Source: Bacilli bacterium (GTDB taxonomy: Bacteria; Bacillota_I; Bacilli_A; RFN20; CAG-826). Taken from it: a stretch of DNA of 64,000 nt. The DNA lies in NCBI GenBank assembly GCA_017468925.1, contig JAFUHI010000009.1, positions 506,357-570,356 of the forward strand, in the 5' to 3' direction. Below the pieces are notes generated by a model. The model was not told the origin of the DNA. It worked only from the letters and a program-made list of their open reading frames with translations, and searched no databases. Shown one piece after another: positions 34,972 to 43,902 of the stretch (within the stretch, counting starts at the first letter, position 1; each line of letters begins with the position of its first letter). A program made the translations under genes and the position numbers.

Positions 34972-37149
34972 TTATTTGATCTCACTGTCGAAACCTTCGC
35001 CAGCAGTCGAAATGACAGGTGGCAGGTATTCGACGACGTCATAGGCGAAATAGACTGGGAAGTTGCCCAAATTTATTCTTTCGCCTTCTTCGTATTTGTA
35101 TATCTCTTGGCTCGCTGGGATATAGTGTCTACCAAGCTCGCTTGTATTTAATGTGCTTACATCGATGGATGCGCTTTCGTAATAATATGATTCACGGGCA
35201 ATGTCGTTGAAACGTTTTGTGTTTTTGTTATAAACGAATAGATTTCTCGTATAAGCAGTAAGCGAAAGGAAATCAGCCTGGTATGTTGCATTATGCATTA
35301 GTGAGACAACATCGTCGGCTCTAGCGACTTTGCTATGGTTCTCATCTTCGTACGTCTTGCCTCTTTCCATCCAGTTATTGTTGATACTGAAATCGTAATC
35401 CAGATACATGCAGAAATAATTAACTGTATTTGGCACAACTGTGTATGGGACAAAACCACTGAAATCATAGCTGCCCCATCCTTCAAGATATGTGGAGAAT
35501 GAGACTCTTGCTAATTTCTGACCAATTGTGGAAGTGTCGAATTTATCGCCGACAACGGAGATGTTGGAGCGGTTCGCTTTTGCTTCGTCAGTTTCATGGC
35601 TTTTATTCCATCTGGTTTCAATGTAGAGTCCAGCGGTTTCTTTGTCTCTTAAGAAGGAAGTTACTTCGTTCATTCCAAAATTCTCGCCTTGCTTCAAAAC
35701 CAATCTGAAGCCTCCGCTTGATTCAATGTAGCGATCGCGATCAATCACATCAAATCTTGTTTCAAATTGTTTGGATATTGAATCTTCTAAAATCCTATTG
35801 ACTGGATCAAGACTTCCAGCTTCCATTGCTGCCTCTAATTCATCGATGACCACATCAAAGCTGACACCGAAAGCAGCAGTGGCTTGCTTGACGGAGGTCT
35901 TTTCTTCGGAAGTGAGAAGACCGAACTGCTCATTATATAAATCGGTTAATGTGGTATATGGAGGGATTTCTCCTGTTTCTTCATCGGCGACGCCGAATAA
36001 GGCGTTCAATTCGAGTTGGGTGAAGGCTCTTCCAAACATGCCTAGGAATTTGAAGAGGTTCCTTAAACCATTTGGATTCAATTGGACAAAGAGGTTGTCG
36101 ATTGATGCTTTGAGCGTGTTGTATATTTCCCCTGGGATGATATCGTTATTGTCGAAATAATTGTTAGCTTGGAGTTTCTCAGCAACGACGTGGAGAGTTG
36201 GGAACAAAGCTTCCCAGCTGTCGGCACTTATATCAAAATCAGCCAATACATTACCGCAGTGGTTGATGAATTCAAGAAGATTCTCTTGGATATATTCGGT
36301 CGCTTCATCGCGCTTCTCCCAATATTCATCCCTGTCTTCCTCAAAAATCATCAAATTGATGAATTCCATTTCTTTTGAATTCAAATTGCCATAGATTGAA
36401 TTGGCTAAGGTGCCTAAAAGACGGAAAAGGTATAAGCCACTGTCGGCAAGCGCGGCATCGACTATTTCCTCAAACCACCAAGCCATGTGGATTCCCGGAG
36501 TTCTTCCCAGAACTTCAAGGTTGTTTTCGGCTACGGTTTTAATGCCTGGGTCTTCTTGGTTCAAAACTTCATTCGCATCAAAATATGAATGGCCCCTTCC
36601 AGTCCCAAAACGATCGCCTTTATTTAAAACGCTTATCGTTTCAGCATATGCTCTTTTATCATTTTTAATTTCGCGCAAGAGGGCGTAGAGCCTATCCATG
36701 TTCAATTTGGTCAACAGATTCCAAATCTGAGAAGCCAAAATCTCACCGTTATCGTATTCTTCGCCATATCTTACGATTGCGACGATTAACGAGACGAAAT
36801 ATTCGAATTCCTCGTCGGTGAAATGGTTGTGCGTCAAAATGAAATTGTACAAATAATCGCCAAGCCATTCTCCTAAATAATATTTACCGCGCGCAGTGTC
36901 ATAGACCTCTTCCATGCATTTCTCTGCGAATTCGACGGAGATTTCGTTCACTTCGCCACCATCGAATGGATAGAGAAGGTCTTTGCCTTTGTATTCCGGC
37001 TCTTCCTGACTGGAGCTGATCGATGTGCTTATGCTGCTTGAGATAGAAGTGGAAGTGGTTGGAGTCTCTTCGTTTCTATTCGTGCAAGAGGCAAGCATCG
37101 CCGCGCTGCAGACTAGCAGTCCGGCTCTTTTTAGAATTTTCCTTTCCAT
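34972..37149 (-). CDS. Large lipoprotein of unknown function
   Basis: A 725-residue lipoprotein (lipobox MLASC, Cys22) with a Thr/Ser linker (about 28-50). A long helical domain follows (about 60-480) and then a beta-rich C-terminal domain (about 490-710) that may be Ig-like. No homology is recognised. It is transcribed divergently from the MacB-like ABC transporter and upstream of a second large lipoprotein, so it may be a surface partner of that transporter. That is only a context inference. Confidence 0.68.
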   Translation of the reverse strand: MERKILKRAGLLVCSAAMLASCTNRNEETPTTSTSISSSISTSISSSQEEPEYKGKDLLYPFDGGEVNEISVEFAEKCMEEVYDTARGKYYLGEWLGDYLYNFILTHNHFTDEEFEYFVSLIVAIVRYGEEYDNGEILASQIWNLLTKLNMDRLYALLREIKNDKRAYAETISVLNKGDRFGTGRGHSYFDANEVLNQEDPGIKTVAENNLEVLGRTPGIHMAWWFEEIVDAALADSGLYLFRLLGTLANSIYGNLNSKEMEFINLMIFEEDRDEYWEKRDEATEYIQENLLEFINHCGNVLADFDISADSWEALFPTLHVVAEKLQANNYFDNNDIIPGEIYNTLKASIDNLFVQLNPNGLRNLFKFLGMFGRAFTQLELNALFGVADEETGEIPPYTTLTDLYNEQFGLLTSEEKTSVKQATAAFGVSFDVVIDELEAAMEAGSLDPVNRILEDSISKQFETRFDVIDRDRYIESSGGFRLVLKQGENFGMNEVTSFLRDKETAGLYIETRWNKSHETDEAKANRSNISVVGDKFDTSTIGQKLARVSFSTYLEGWGSYDFSGFVPYTVVPNTVNYFCMYLDYDFSINNNWMERGKTYEDENHSKVARADDVVSLMHNATYQADFLSLTAYTRNLFVYNKNTKRFNDIARESYYYESASIDVSTLNTSELGRHYIPASQEIYKYEEGERINLGNFPVYFAYDVVEYLPPVISTAGEGFDSEIK

Positions 37150-37232
37150 AGGAAACCCTCCTTTTTGCTAATAGTCTAAATAATTCTACTATAAAATCAA
37201 CAATTGTCTATAATATTTAATATTGGGCGCGT

Positions 37233-39854
37233 ATGATAAGGCTTCAGGGAATAAAAAAGCAATTCTTCACCGAGAATGGAAAAAGAGGGAGATATATCCT
37301 TAAGGGGATAGACCTCACCTTGCCAAATAATGGGCTTGTCTCGATTCTTGGCCCTTCCGGATGTGGCAAAACGACTTTTTTGAACATATTGTCCTTGCTT
37401 GAGACCCCTGATGAGGGGAAGCTATTTTTCAACGACGTCGATTCCACGACTTTAAGCGAATCGCAAAAAGATGAATTTAGGCACTTAAGAATAGGATATA
37501 TCTATCAGGAATATAACTTAATCAGGCATTTGACCGTGCGAGATAACATCAAACTCGCCTTCAATCTCGGCTCGACTATGTCGAAATTCGATGAGAACGC
37601 TAGAATCACCATGTTGATGGAAGAATTCAATATCTCCCATTTATCCGATCAATATCCTTCGTCTCTATCAGGCGGTGAAAAAGAAAGAGTCGCCATCGCT
37701 AGAGCCTTGGCAAACAACCCGGATATAATCCTTGCCGATGAGCCGACCGGTGCGTTGGATGATTACAATGCAGAAGAAGTCATGAAGGCTTTAAAAGAGC
37801 TTTCAAAAACTAAACTTGTGGTGATGGTCTCCCACAATGAGGCTTTAGTGGAAAGATTCAGTGATCGTATAATTCGTTTCCATGATGGATATGTTTATTT
37901 CGATTCCTCGCCTTTATTAATGAAGTCATCCGCTCCGTTACTAGAAAAGAAATCGACTAAACGATTGCTTTCAATCTTCCCTTTGGCACTTAAAAGAGTC
38001 AAAGCAAAAAAAGGCAGATATCTCTTCTTAGGCATTATCAACACCTTGGGCATAATCGGAATTGCTATTGCAATGGGTGTTAGGTCTGGCGCAGCAATAT
38101 TCTCCAAAAACGCCGAACTTGATGCCTTAAGAGCATATCCTTTAACTGTCAGCAATATATATTATGGAAGCGCCAACAGCTTTGTCTCGAGCACCTCAAC
38201 ATTAAGGCCGACGGATGGTTATATCCATCGTATCCAAGATGATGATTCAACAACCCATGTCAACGCCATAACAAATGAATACATAAGCTATGTTAAATCT
38301 GAATTCAATAAGCGTAACATTGACGAAGATTGTTTGGTTTTAAGAAAAGGTCTTGCGCCTAACATAATCACCAAAACAGAAAAAGGCGAATATGTCTCCT
38401 TTGAGGCGACAGATGTAGCCTCATTCACTGGGTTTGAATCATTATGGAGAGAAGCCGCTAATTACTTTAGGCCTATGATGGGTGGCCTCGATATGATCCA
38501 TGACACATTTGATGTGGTTTGGGGCGATTTACCAAAAAACGACAACGAATTGCTGGTGGTTTTGGATAGTTATGACTCATTCCCGACCTACATGCTTAAT
38601 CTTTTAGGATTTGAAAACAAAGACATCAAATACGAGGAAATAGCCAAGAAAACATTCAAATTCGTTAACAACAATGAATATTACGGCACGTTCGAGGAAC
38701 GCATCCCAACAATGGATCCGAATCCCGTCAAAGGGAAATTCATCAAATCCAATGAACAATTGAAAGCAGAAGGCAAGCAAGCTGATGAGATACAGCCTCT
38801 TTTGGTTGACGCGATTAAATACTATGATGCAGGTGGTCCTGAAAACATCGCTAAAATGAATGAAGTTCTATCTGAAGTGGAGACGTATTTCGAGGAAACC
38901 GAAAAGGAGCAGGGTCTCTATTTCTGGCCTAATGGCGTAAAAGATTTGAAACCATTGTTTAATGATGAGCAAAAAGGCCATGAGATGAAGGTAAGCGGAA
39001 TTATCAGACCGAAAAGCGATGTCCTTTTCGCCTATCTCCAGCCTGGATTCTATTATACCCAGGCCTATAGCGATCTCTTCCTCCAAGAGAATCTAGAAAC
39101 GGATCTTGCCAAAGAATATCAGAACCATCTTACATTCGAAAGAAAGAATAATCTTCTTTCCGTCCCTGACGCATACGAGATTATCGGAAACGCCAATAAG
39201 GTGAAAAAATCCGATTATTCCGATATGTCTGGGACATATAGTTATCTAATGAATAGAAAAGCATTTGGCGTTGACGAATCTTATTATCAACTAGAGATTA
39301 TCGCCAAAGACTTTGAGATGAAACAAAGAGCGGTAGAAGTCCTTGAAGATTGGAATAAGACCCATGAAGGACCAGAAAAAGTCTATTTCAGCGATATCGG
39401 TGCGATGGTTGTAAATTTAGTTGATACATATGTAGGCATCCTTGTTACCGTTTTGGTCGCGGTTATAGGGGTTGTCATATTCTCCAACCTTTTGGTCACA
39501 TCCCTTTTGGCCATTTTGGAAATCAATTCTAGAACGAGGGAAATCGGATTGTACCGCTCCCTTGGTGCGACAAGCTCATATGTGAGAACTCTATTTATGG
39601 CGGAGCAAGGGTTGTTGGGGTTGTTCTCCGGTGCTTTGGGAACTGGAATAACGTTTGGATTCATTCCTTTGATGAACTATTTCATCGAACATTCAGTCAA
39701 ATCATCTGCGATTATAAGCAATTTCATTCATCTTGAGTGGTGGATGGGAATTGTGGTCGCTCTTGTCTCGATTTTAATCGGAATATTATCCGCTTTAGCT
39801 CCGGCGATAATCGCCACCAAGAAGAAGCCTTCGCAAGCCCTAAGAGGAATATAA
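37233..39854 (+). CDS. MacB-like ABC transporter, ATPase fused to FtsX permease
   Basis: An 873-residue fusion. The ATPase (about 1-225) has Walker A GPSGCGKTT, the Q-loop YQEYNLI, signature LSGGEKERVAIARAL, Walker B IILADEPTG and a His-loop SHNE. A first membrane helix (about 263-285) is followed by a large extracellular domain (about 290-705) and three C-terminal FtsX/MacB helices (about 720-870). Such proteins act as mechanotransmitters, exporting peptides or lipoproteins or resisting antimicrobial peptides. The extracellular part is far larger than in typical LolCE-like permeases. TATAAT lies about 20 nt upstream of the start. Confidence 0.9.
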   Translation: MIRLQGIKKQFFTENGKRGRYILKGIDLTLPNNGLVSILGPSGCGKTTFLNILSLLETPDEGKLFFNDVDSTTLSESQKDEFRHLRIGYIYQEYNLIRHLTVRDNIKLAFNLGSTMSKFDENARITMLMEEFNISHLSDQYPSSLSGGEKERVAIARALANNPDIILADEPTGALDDYNAEEVMKALKELSKTKLVVMVSHNEALVERFSDRIIRFHDGYVYFDSSPLLMKSSAPLLEKKSTKRLLSIFPLALKRVKAKKGRYLFLGIINTLGIIGIAIAMGVRSGAAIFSKNAELDALRAYPLTVSNIYYGSANSFVSSTSTLRPTDGYIHRIQDDDSTTHVNAITNEYISYVKSEFNKRNIDEDCLVLRKGLAPNIITKTEKGEYVSFEATDVASFTGFESLWREAANYFRPMMGGLDMIHDTFDVVWGDLPKNDNELLVVLDSYDSFPTYMLNLLGFENKDIKYEEIAKKTFKFVNNNEYYGTFEERIPTMDPNPVKGKFIKSNEQLKAEGKQADEIQPLLVDAIKYYDAGGPENIAKMNEVLSEVETYFEETEKEQGLYFWPNGVKDLKPLFNDEQKGHEMKVSGIIRPKSDVLFAYLQPGFYYTQAYSDLFLQENLETDLAKEYQNHLTFERKNNLLSVPDAYEIIGNANKVKKSDYSDMSGTYSYLMNRKAFGVDESYYQLEIIAKDFEMKQRAVEVLEDWNKTHEGPEKVYFSDIGAMVVNLVDTYVGILVTVLVAVIGVVIFSNLLVTSLLAILEINSRTREIGLYRSLGATSSYVRTLFMAEQGLLGLFSGALGTGITFGFIPLMNYFIEHSVKSSAIISNFIHLEWWMGIVVALVSILIGILSALAPAIIATKKKPSQALRGI

Positions 39855-39891
39855 AAACATACATTTCTTCACGAAATGTCTAATAGCAATG

Positions 39892-39920
39892 TTGATTAAA
39901 CGTTCTTTTCGTTTCATAAT
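39892..39920 (+). promoter_or_regulatory. Promoter of the EF-Tu-like lipoprotein gene
   Basis: TTGATT (39892-39897) and CATAAT (39915-39920) are spaced by exactly 17 bp. An AAAGGAG SD and ATG (39956) follow. The gene therefore looks actively expressed on its own transcript. Confidence 0.6.
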
Positions 39921-39955
39921 TAATTTATTAAAATCCGCAGAAAAGGAGAAGAATT

Positions 39956-41212
39956 ATGAAGAAAATTAAACTGCTTTGCGTATTGGCAGCCGCTACTTTA
40001 ATGGCGTCTTGTGCCAATGGCGCTGACGAAAGCCCAGAAACAACATCTCAGGACGAGACCTCACAAACAAGCAAAACATCAAAATCAAAAACCCAAGATG
40101 ACACATCCGAAGGAAATGATAGCGAAGAATCTTCCGCTGCATCATATTCGCTCCGCCATTCGCTCGGGGCATTGGAGGTGGACTGGGTCGACGAACCAAC
40201 CGAAGACTCAGCTGGATCTGTTTTTGCCTCGGTTGAGATAGTGACAGACCAGATGGATGGTGATTCCATCATGGATAGCGACTCAGAAACCTATGAAGCG
40301 ACTTTGGAAGCATGTTCGATTGACAAAGAAGAATTGGTTAATTACGATGTCGAATACACAAGAACGACAAAAAGAGACGGATACGTTGCATATAGGCCAT
40401 CAGTTTCGGCTTTAACTGATTATTCCAGCGCATTGCCTTCGTTTGATGATTTATCAAAAGACGACATATTCGAGGGAATCGTCGCGTCATTAATGCCAAT
40501 CATCGATTATGATGATCCTGCCTATGCATATCATTCGCGTGCGGTAGTCACCGACAGGTTCTTCATTTCAGGAAGAGGCACAATAGTGACCATCCAAATG
40601 CTAAATGGCACACTGTTTGCAGATGGTGAACTGTATGCCCTTCATGCAGGTGTGGAGAGCGAATTGTCTATCCTGGCGATGCATTCTAGACCAGAAGGAA
40701 CAGAAGTTGATGTCGAATATTTGAATAAAGATTCAGTGTATATCTATGGTGATACTACCTCTTATGGCGTGGGAGCCCTTTGGGTAAGCGGGGAAGACAT
40801 CAGAAGCCAATTCTCCGCAGGGGATATTGTTTATGGCGTCCAAGCTTCGTACGGCGCCGTCAAGGAAATGACAGTCGACATCCACGTCAAAACAAAAGAA
40901 GAAGGCGGACGCCCAACTCCTTTCGGTGACGGGTATGGACCGCAACTTTATTTTGGCACCTTCGCTGATTCTACTGTGAGAGTAACCTTGGATGGAACCG
41001 AGGCAATCACCCAAGGAACATCTTCCTCGCTCGATGAGAACGGTGAATGGGTCCTTCCAGGAAATGATGTTACCGATCTAAAAGTCACATTCACAGCTGA
41101 AACCGGAGGATTCGGTTTGCAAGAAGAAGATGAGATTGTGCTAAAAGAAGGTGGCAGGACTGTTGCAACAGGAACTGTCAAAGAAATCCTTTCTTGGTAC
41201 GAACCAGCCTAA
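39956..41212 (+). CDS. Surface lipoprotein derived from elongation factor Tu (domains II-III, no G motifs)
   Basis: A 418-residue lipoprotein: signal peptide with lipobox LMASC (Cys19), a Ser/Thr/Asp-rich linker (about 21-62), then sequence colinear with EF-Tu. Residues about 95-185 follow the end of EF-Tu domain I (VSALT for GSAL, IFEGIVASLMPII for the last helix). Domain II begins near 195 with FFISGRGTIVT (203-211) and ends near AGDIV. Domain III carries KEEGGRPTPF (314-323), GPQLYFGT, VLPGND (366-371) and KEGGRTVATG (397-406). GHVDHGKT, DCPGH and NKCD are absent, so GTP binding is not expected. I infer a translation-factor paralogue moved outside the cell, perhaps an adhesin. It has its own promoter, SD and terminator. 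Confidence 0.85.
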   Translation: MKKIKLLCVLAAATLMASCANGADESPETTSQDETSQTSKTSKSKTQDDTSEGNDSEESSAASYSLRHSLGALEVDWVDEPTEDSAGSVFASVEIVTDQMDGDSIMDSDSETYEATLEACSIDKEELVNYDVEYTRTTKRDGYVAYRPSVSALTDYSSALPSFDDLSKDDIFEGIVASLMPIIDYDDPAYAYHSRAVVTDRFFISGRGTIVTIQMLNGTLFADGELYALHAGVESELSILAMHSRPEGTEVDVEYLNKDSVYIYGDTTSYGVGALWVSGEDIRSQFSAGDIVYGVQASYGAVKEMTVDIHVKTKEEGGRPTPFGDGYGPQLYFGTFADSTVRVTLDGTEAITQGTSSSLDENGEWVLPGNDVTDLKVTFTAETGGFGLQEEDEIVLKEGGRTVATGTVKEILSWYEPA

Positions 41213-41234
41213 TAAGCAAAATTGAATTCTGAAG

Positions 41235-41262
41235 AAGCGATTGCCTAAGCAGTCGCTTTTTT
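41235..41262 (+). terminator. Rho-independent terminator
   Basis: AAGCGATTGC (41235-41244) pairs with GCAGTCGCTT (41249-41258) over 10 bp with one wobble pair and a CTAA loop, then T-rich sequence. Confidence 0.8.
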
Positions 41263-41313
41263 ATTGCCTAACCTTTATTTGTTAAATAAAATATCCGTGA
41301 GTAGGTTCAAAAG

Positions 41314-43902
41314 ATGAAAAAAGTATTTGCATATTTATCTATGTTGACTGTTGGAGTCGCTCTATCCATCAGCGTAGTCACCACAGTCAGTGAGAAAAAG
41401 GAAGTCAAAGCCTCTGTAGGAAATTATTCCACCAGTGCTTCGACGTATTATAACGGGATAACCGCCAGCTCAGGTCAGGAGTTATTGGGCCAGCTTCATG
41501 ACCTTATTTGCACGACCCATAGAACTTACACCACATATGATGATGTCGGGTCAGGAGAATACCAGAAGGAATTGGACCAATATTACGAGAATGGCCAGGC
41601 GGTAAGCGGCTATATTTATGATTTCTATTCGCAAGCCAAGTGGCCTGCCGCTTGGGATCCTACTTCAGGCAGCACAACAGGTGGATACAATAGAGAGCAT
41701 GTCTGGTGTCAGTCATTAAGCGGTGGCTTGTGGTCCGACACCTCTGGAAGCACCAAAGGCGGCGGCTCGGATATGAATCATGTCAGACCTTTGGAATATA
41801 GATTAAATAGCACCAGGAATAACAATCCATATGGTGTTGTCTCAGTTCATAATTCCTCGACTATGAAATACGCCCAATTGGGGACGAATTCAACATACGC
41901 TTTAGGCGGATATTATTCAAACGGGGTTTTCGAGCCGATTGACAAGGTCAAAGGCGATGTGGCTAGAACTCTTTTTTATGTATATACACATTACAATTCT
42001 TACTCAGTCAGCGATGTGTTTGGTGGATACGCCACAACCAATGGAAGTGGTTCAAGTTCTTACTTTTCACCTGCCAAACTAGCCTTAAATACAATCGTCA
42101 GCGCTTCTAGTGAGCAAGCCGCTATCAATTTGCTTGTTCAATGGAGCGATGCTGACCCAGTTGACGATATTGAGACCAGAAGAAACAACGTCGCAGCGAA
42201 ATATCAAGGAAACAGGAATCCTTTCATCGATAACCAAGCCTATGTGAACGCTATATGGGGTGATGGAAGTGTAGAGCCAACCCCAGATCCAGGTGGCGAT
42301 CCTATAGTCGACCCAGATGTCACTGAAGAAACCATCACCATGAAAGGTTTCAACAGCAGTTCATCAACCACATATCTGACAGAGGAACAAACTGGAACGT
42401 CGACTAGCGGCATGACCTTGATTGCTAATAATTTCAACAATACATCTGGGCAAACAAGAGGCAACCAATCATCGGAATCAACAAATTTCTATATTTATAA
42501 TACGGTGGCCACGCCAGGCAATATTGATTCGATTGTCATGTCAATTGGAGGAGGAAACGGAACATATTCTGCTAGCGCTTTAGCCTCTTTTGGTTCGGTC
42601 AGTCAAGCAACTGCCGCCACAGGAAACGAAGGAACCATTTCAGCGGATTCAAAAGCCATTACGTGGACGATAGGGAATCAGTATTACACATTCTTTAAGA
42701 TATTCGCGCCTTCAAAGTTCATTAGCGGTTCTGCTACCGACGTATCGATTGTAATAACGTACAAATCATCCCAAGGACAGACGGAAGTGCTTGTTTCTTC
42801 TATTTCTTTAACGCCGACGAGTACTACGATTCAAGAAGGCGAAACGGTGCAATTAAATGCAAGCATCAGCCCCGCTAATGTCACCAATAGAACGCTATCC
42901 TGGACAAGCGAAGACACTAGCATTGCTTCCGTAAGCAGCACAGGTCTTGTTACTGGAGAAGGAGCGGGAACCGTGAAAATCTATTGTGCATCGACCGATG
43001 GAAGCAACGTCCAGGTCTATTCAACGGTTAAAGTAACGGAAAAACCAGAAGAAGCAGAACTAGGTACGAATTATAAATTAGTCAAATCTTCAACGGAGTT
43101 GCTTTCAGGAGCAAAAGTTTTGTTGGCCTCAACGGAAAAAGGATATGTCGCAGGTGCTACAAATTCAAATGGCAACAATAGGCCTGCGGTAACGGCAGAT
43201 TTTGCAAATGAAAAATGCACCCCCTCATCTGGCGCGGTCCCCTTCACTGTTGGCGTAACAGAGGAAGGATATTATTCTTTTTATGATGAATCCGAAAGCG
43301 GATATATCTATGCGGCTTCCTCTTCAGCCAATAACCTAAAAACAAAATCAACGCTGGATAACAATGGCAAATGGTCTATTGCTTTTGATTCTTCTTACAA
43401 CGTGACTGCAATAGCCCAGGGGACCAATACAAGGAATCATATAAGGTTCAACTTCTCGAGCAAATTATTTTCTGCTTATGCCGAGAATAATAATATGCTT
43501 GATTTCCAATTATATGCCGACGTCCATGCGGGTGTCTCCGCCTTCATAAGCCAATATATGCATATGGATTATGTATCAAATGATAATCTTTGCTATGGAA
43601 GCACAGGCTATTATAAAAAAGCCAAAGATCAACTTAATTCAATGGGCAAGGAATACATCAAGGTTTTAAGCGAGACCAGTGCATTTAGCGCGGCTTTTGC
43701 AAGGATTTGTGCCTGGGCTGAAGCAAATGACGAATCATTCTCGTCCACAAATTACACATTCTCCAGGACAACGAATTTACATATAAACGAAGATGCAAAA
43801 GACAATTCGATGGCTGTTTTGATTTATGTTTTATCAGGGCTATCCATCGGCGGATTTGTCTTTGCTATATATAGGAAAAGGAAATCATCCGGGGCGAAAT
43901 AA
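41314..43902 (+). CDS. Membrane-anchored extracellular endonuclease I with accessory domains
   Basis: An 862-residue exported protein. An N-terminal signal (about 5-28) precedes an endonuclease I/NucM domain (about 35-315) with YNREHVW (His129 probable base) and the metal motif DMNHVRP (153-159). After a Pro/Asp linker come a beta module (about 335-485), a BIG_2 immunoglobulin-like domain (about 492-575) and another beta domain (about 585-730). A C-terminal membrane helix (about 835-853) followed by Arg/Lys anchors it. No LPXTG is present. It should cut extracellular DNA for nutrient use or defence. Its stop codon is directly followed by the ATG of the TIR-STAND gene, so the two may share a transcript. 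Confidence 0.88.
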   Translation: MKKVFAYLSMLTVGVALSISVVTTVSEKKEVKASVGNYSTSASTYYNGITASSGQELLGQLHDLICTTHRTYTTYDDVGSGEYQKELDQYYENGQAVSGYIYDFYSQAKWPAAWDPTSGSTTGGYNREHVWCQSLSGGLWSDTSGSTKGGGSDMNHVRPLEYRLNSTRNNNPYGVVSVHNSSTMKYAQLGTNSTYALGGYYSNGVFEPIDKVKGDVARTLFYVYTHYNSYSVSDVFGGYATTNGSGSSSYFSPAKLALNTIVSASSEQAAINLLVQWSDADPVDDIETRRNNVAAKYQGNRNPFIDNQAYVNAIWGDGSVEPTPDPGGDPIVDPDVTEETITMKGFNSSSSTTYLTEEQTGTSTSGMTLIANNFNNTSGQTRGNQSSESTNFYIYNTVATPGNIDSIVMSIGGGNGTYSASALASFGSVSQATAATGNEGTISADSKAITWTIGNQYYTFFKIFAPSKFISGSATDVSIVITYKSSQGQTEVLVSSISLTPTSTTIQEGETVQLNASISPANVTNRTLSWTSEDTSIASVSSTGLVTGEGAGTVKIYCASTDGSNVQVYSTVKVTEKPEEAELGTNYKLVKSSTELLSGAKVLLASTEKGYVAGATNSNGNNRPAVTADFANEKCTPSSGAVPFTVGVTEEGYYSFYDESESGYIYAASSSANNLKTKSTLDNNGKWSIAFDSSYNVTAIAQGTNTRNHIRFNFSSKLFSAYAENNNMLDFQLYADVHAGVSAFISQYMHMDYVSNDNLCYGSTGYYKKAKDQLNSMGKEYIKVLSETSAFSAAFARICAWAEANDESFSSTNYTFSRTTNLHINEDAKDNSMAVLIYVLSGLSIGGFVFAIYRKRKSSGAK

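Noticed and set aside
41314..43902. Sortase LPXTG anchor on the endonuclease I protein
   Set aside because: The C-terminus has a membrane helix and a basic tail but no LPXTG-like motif before it.
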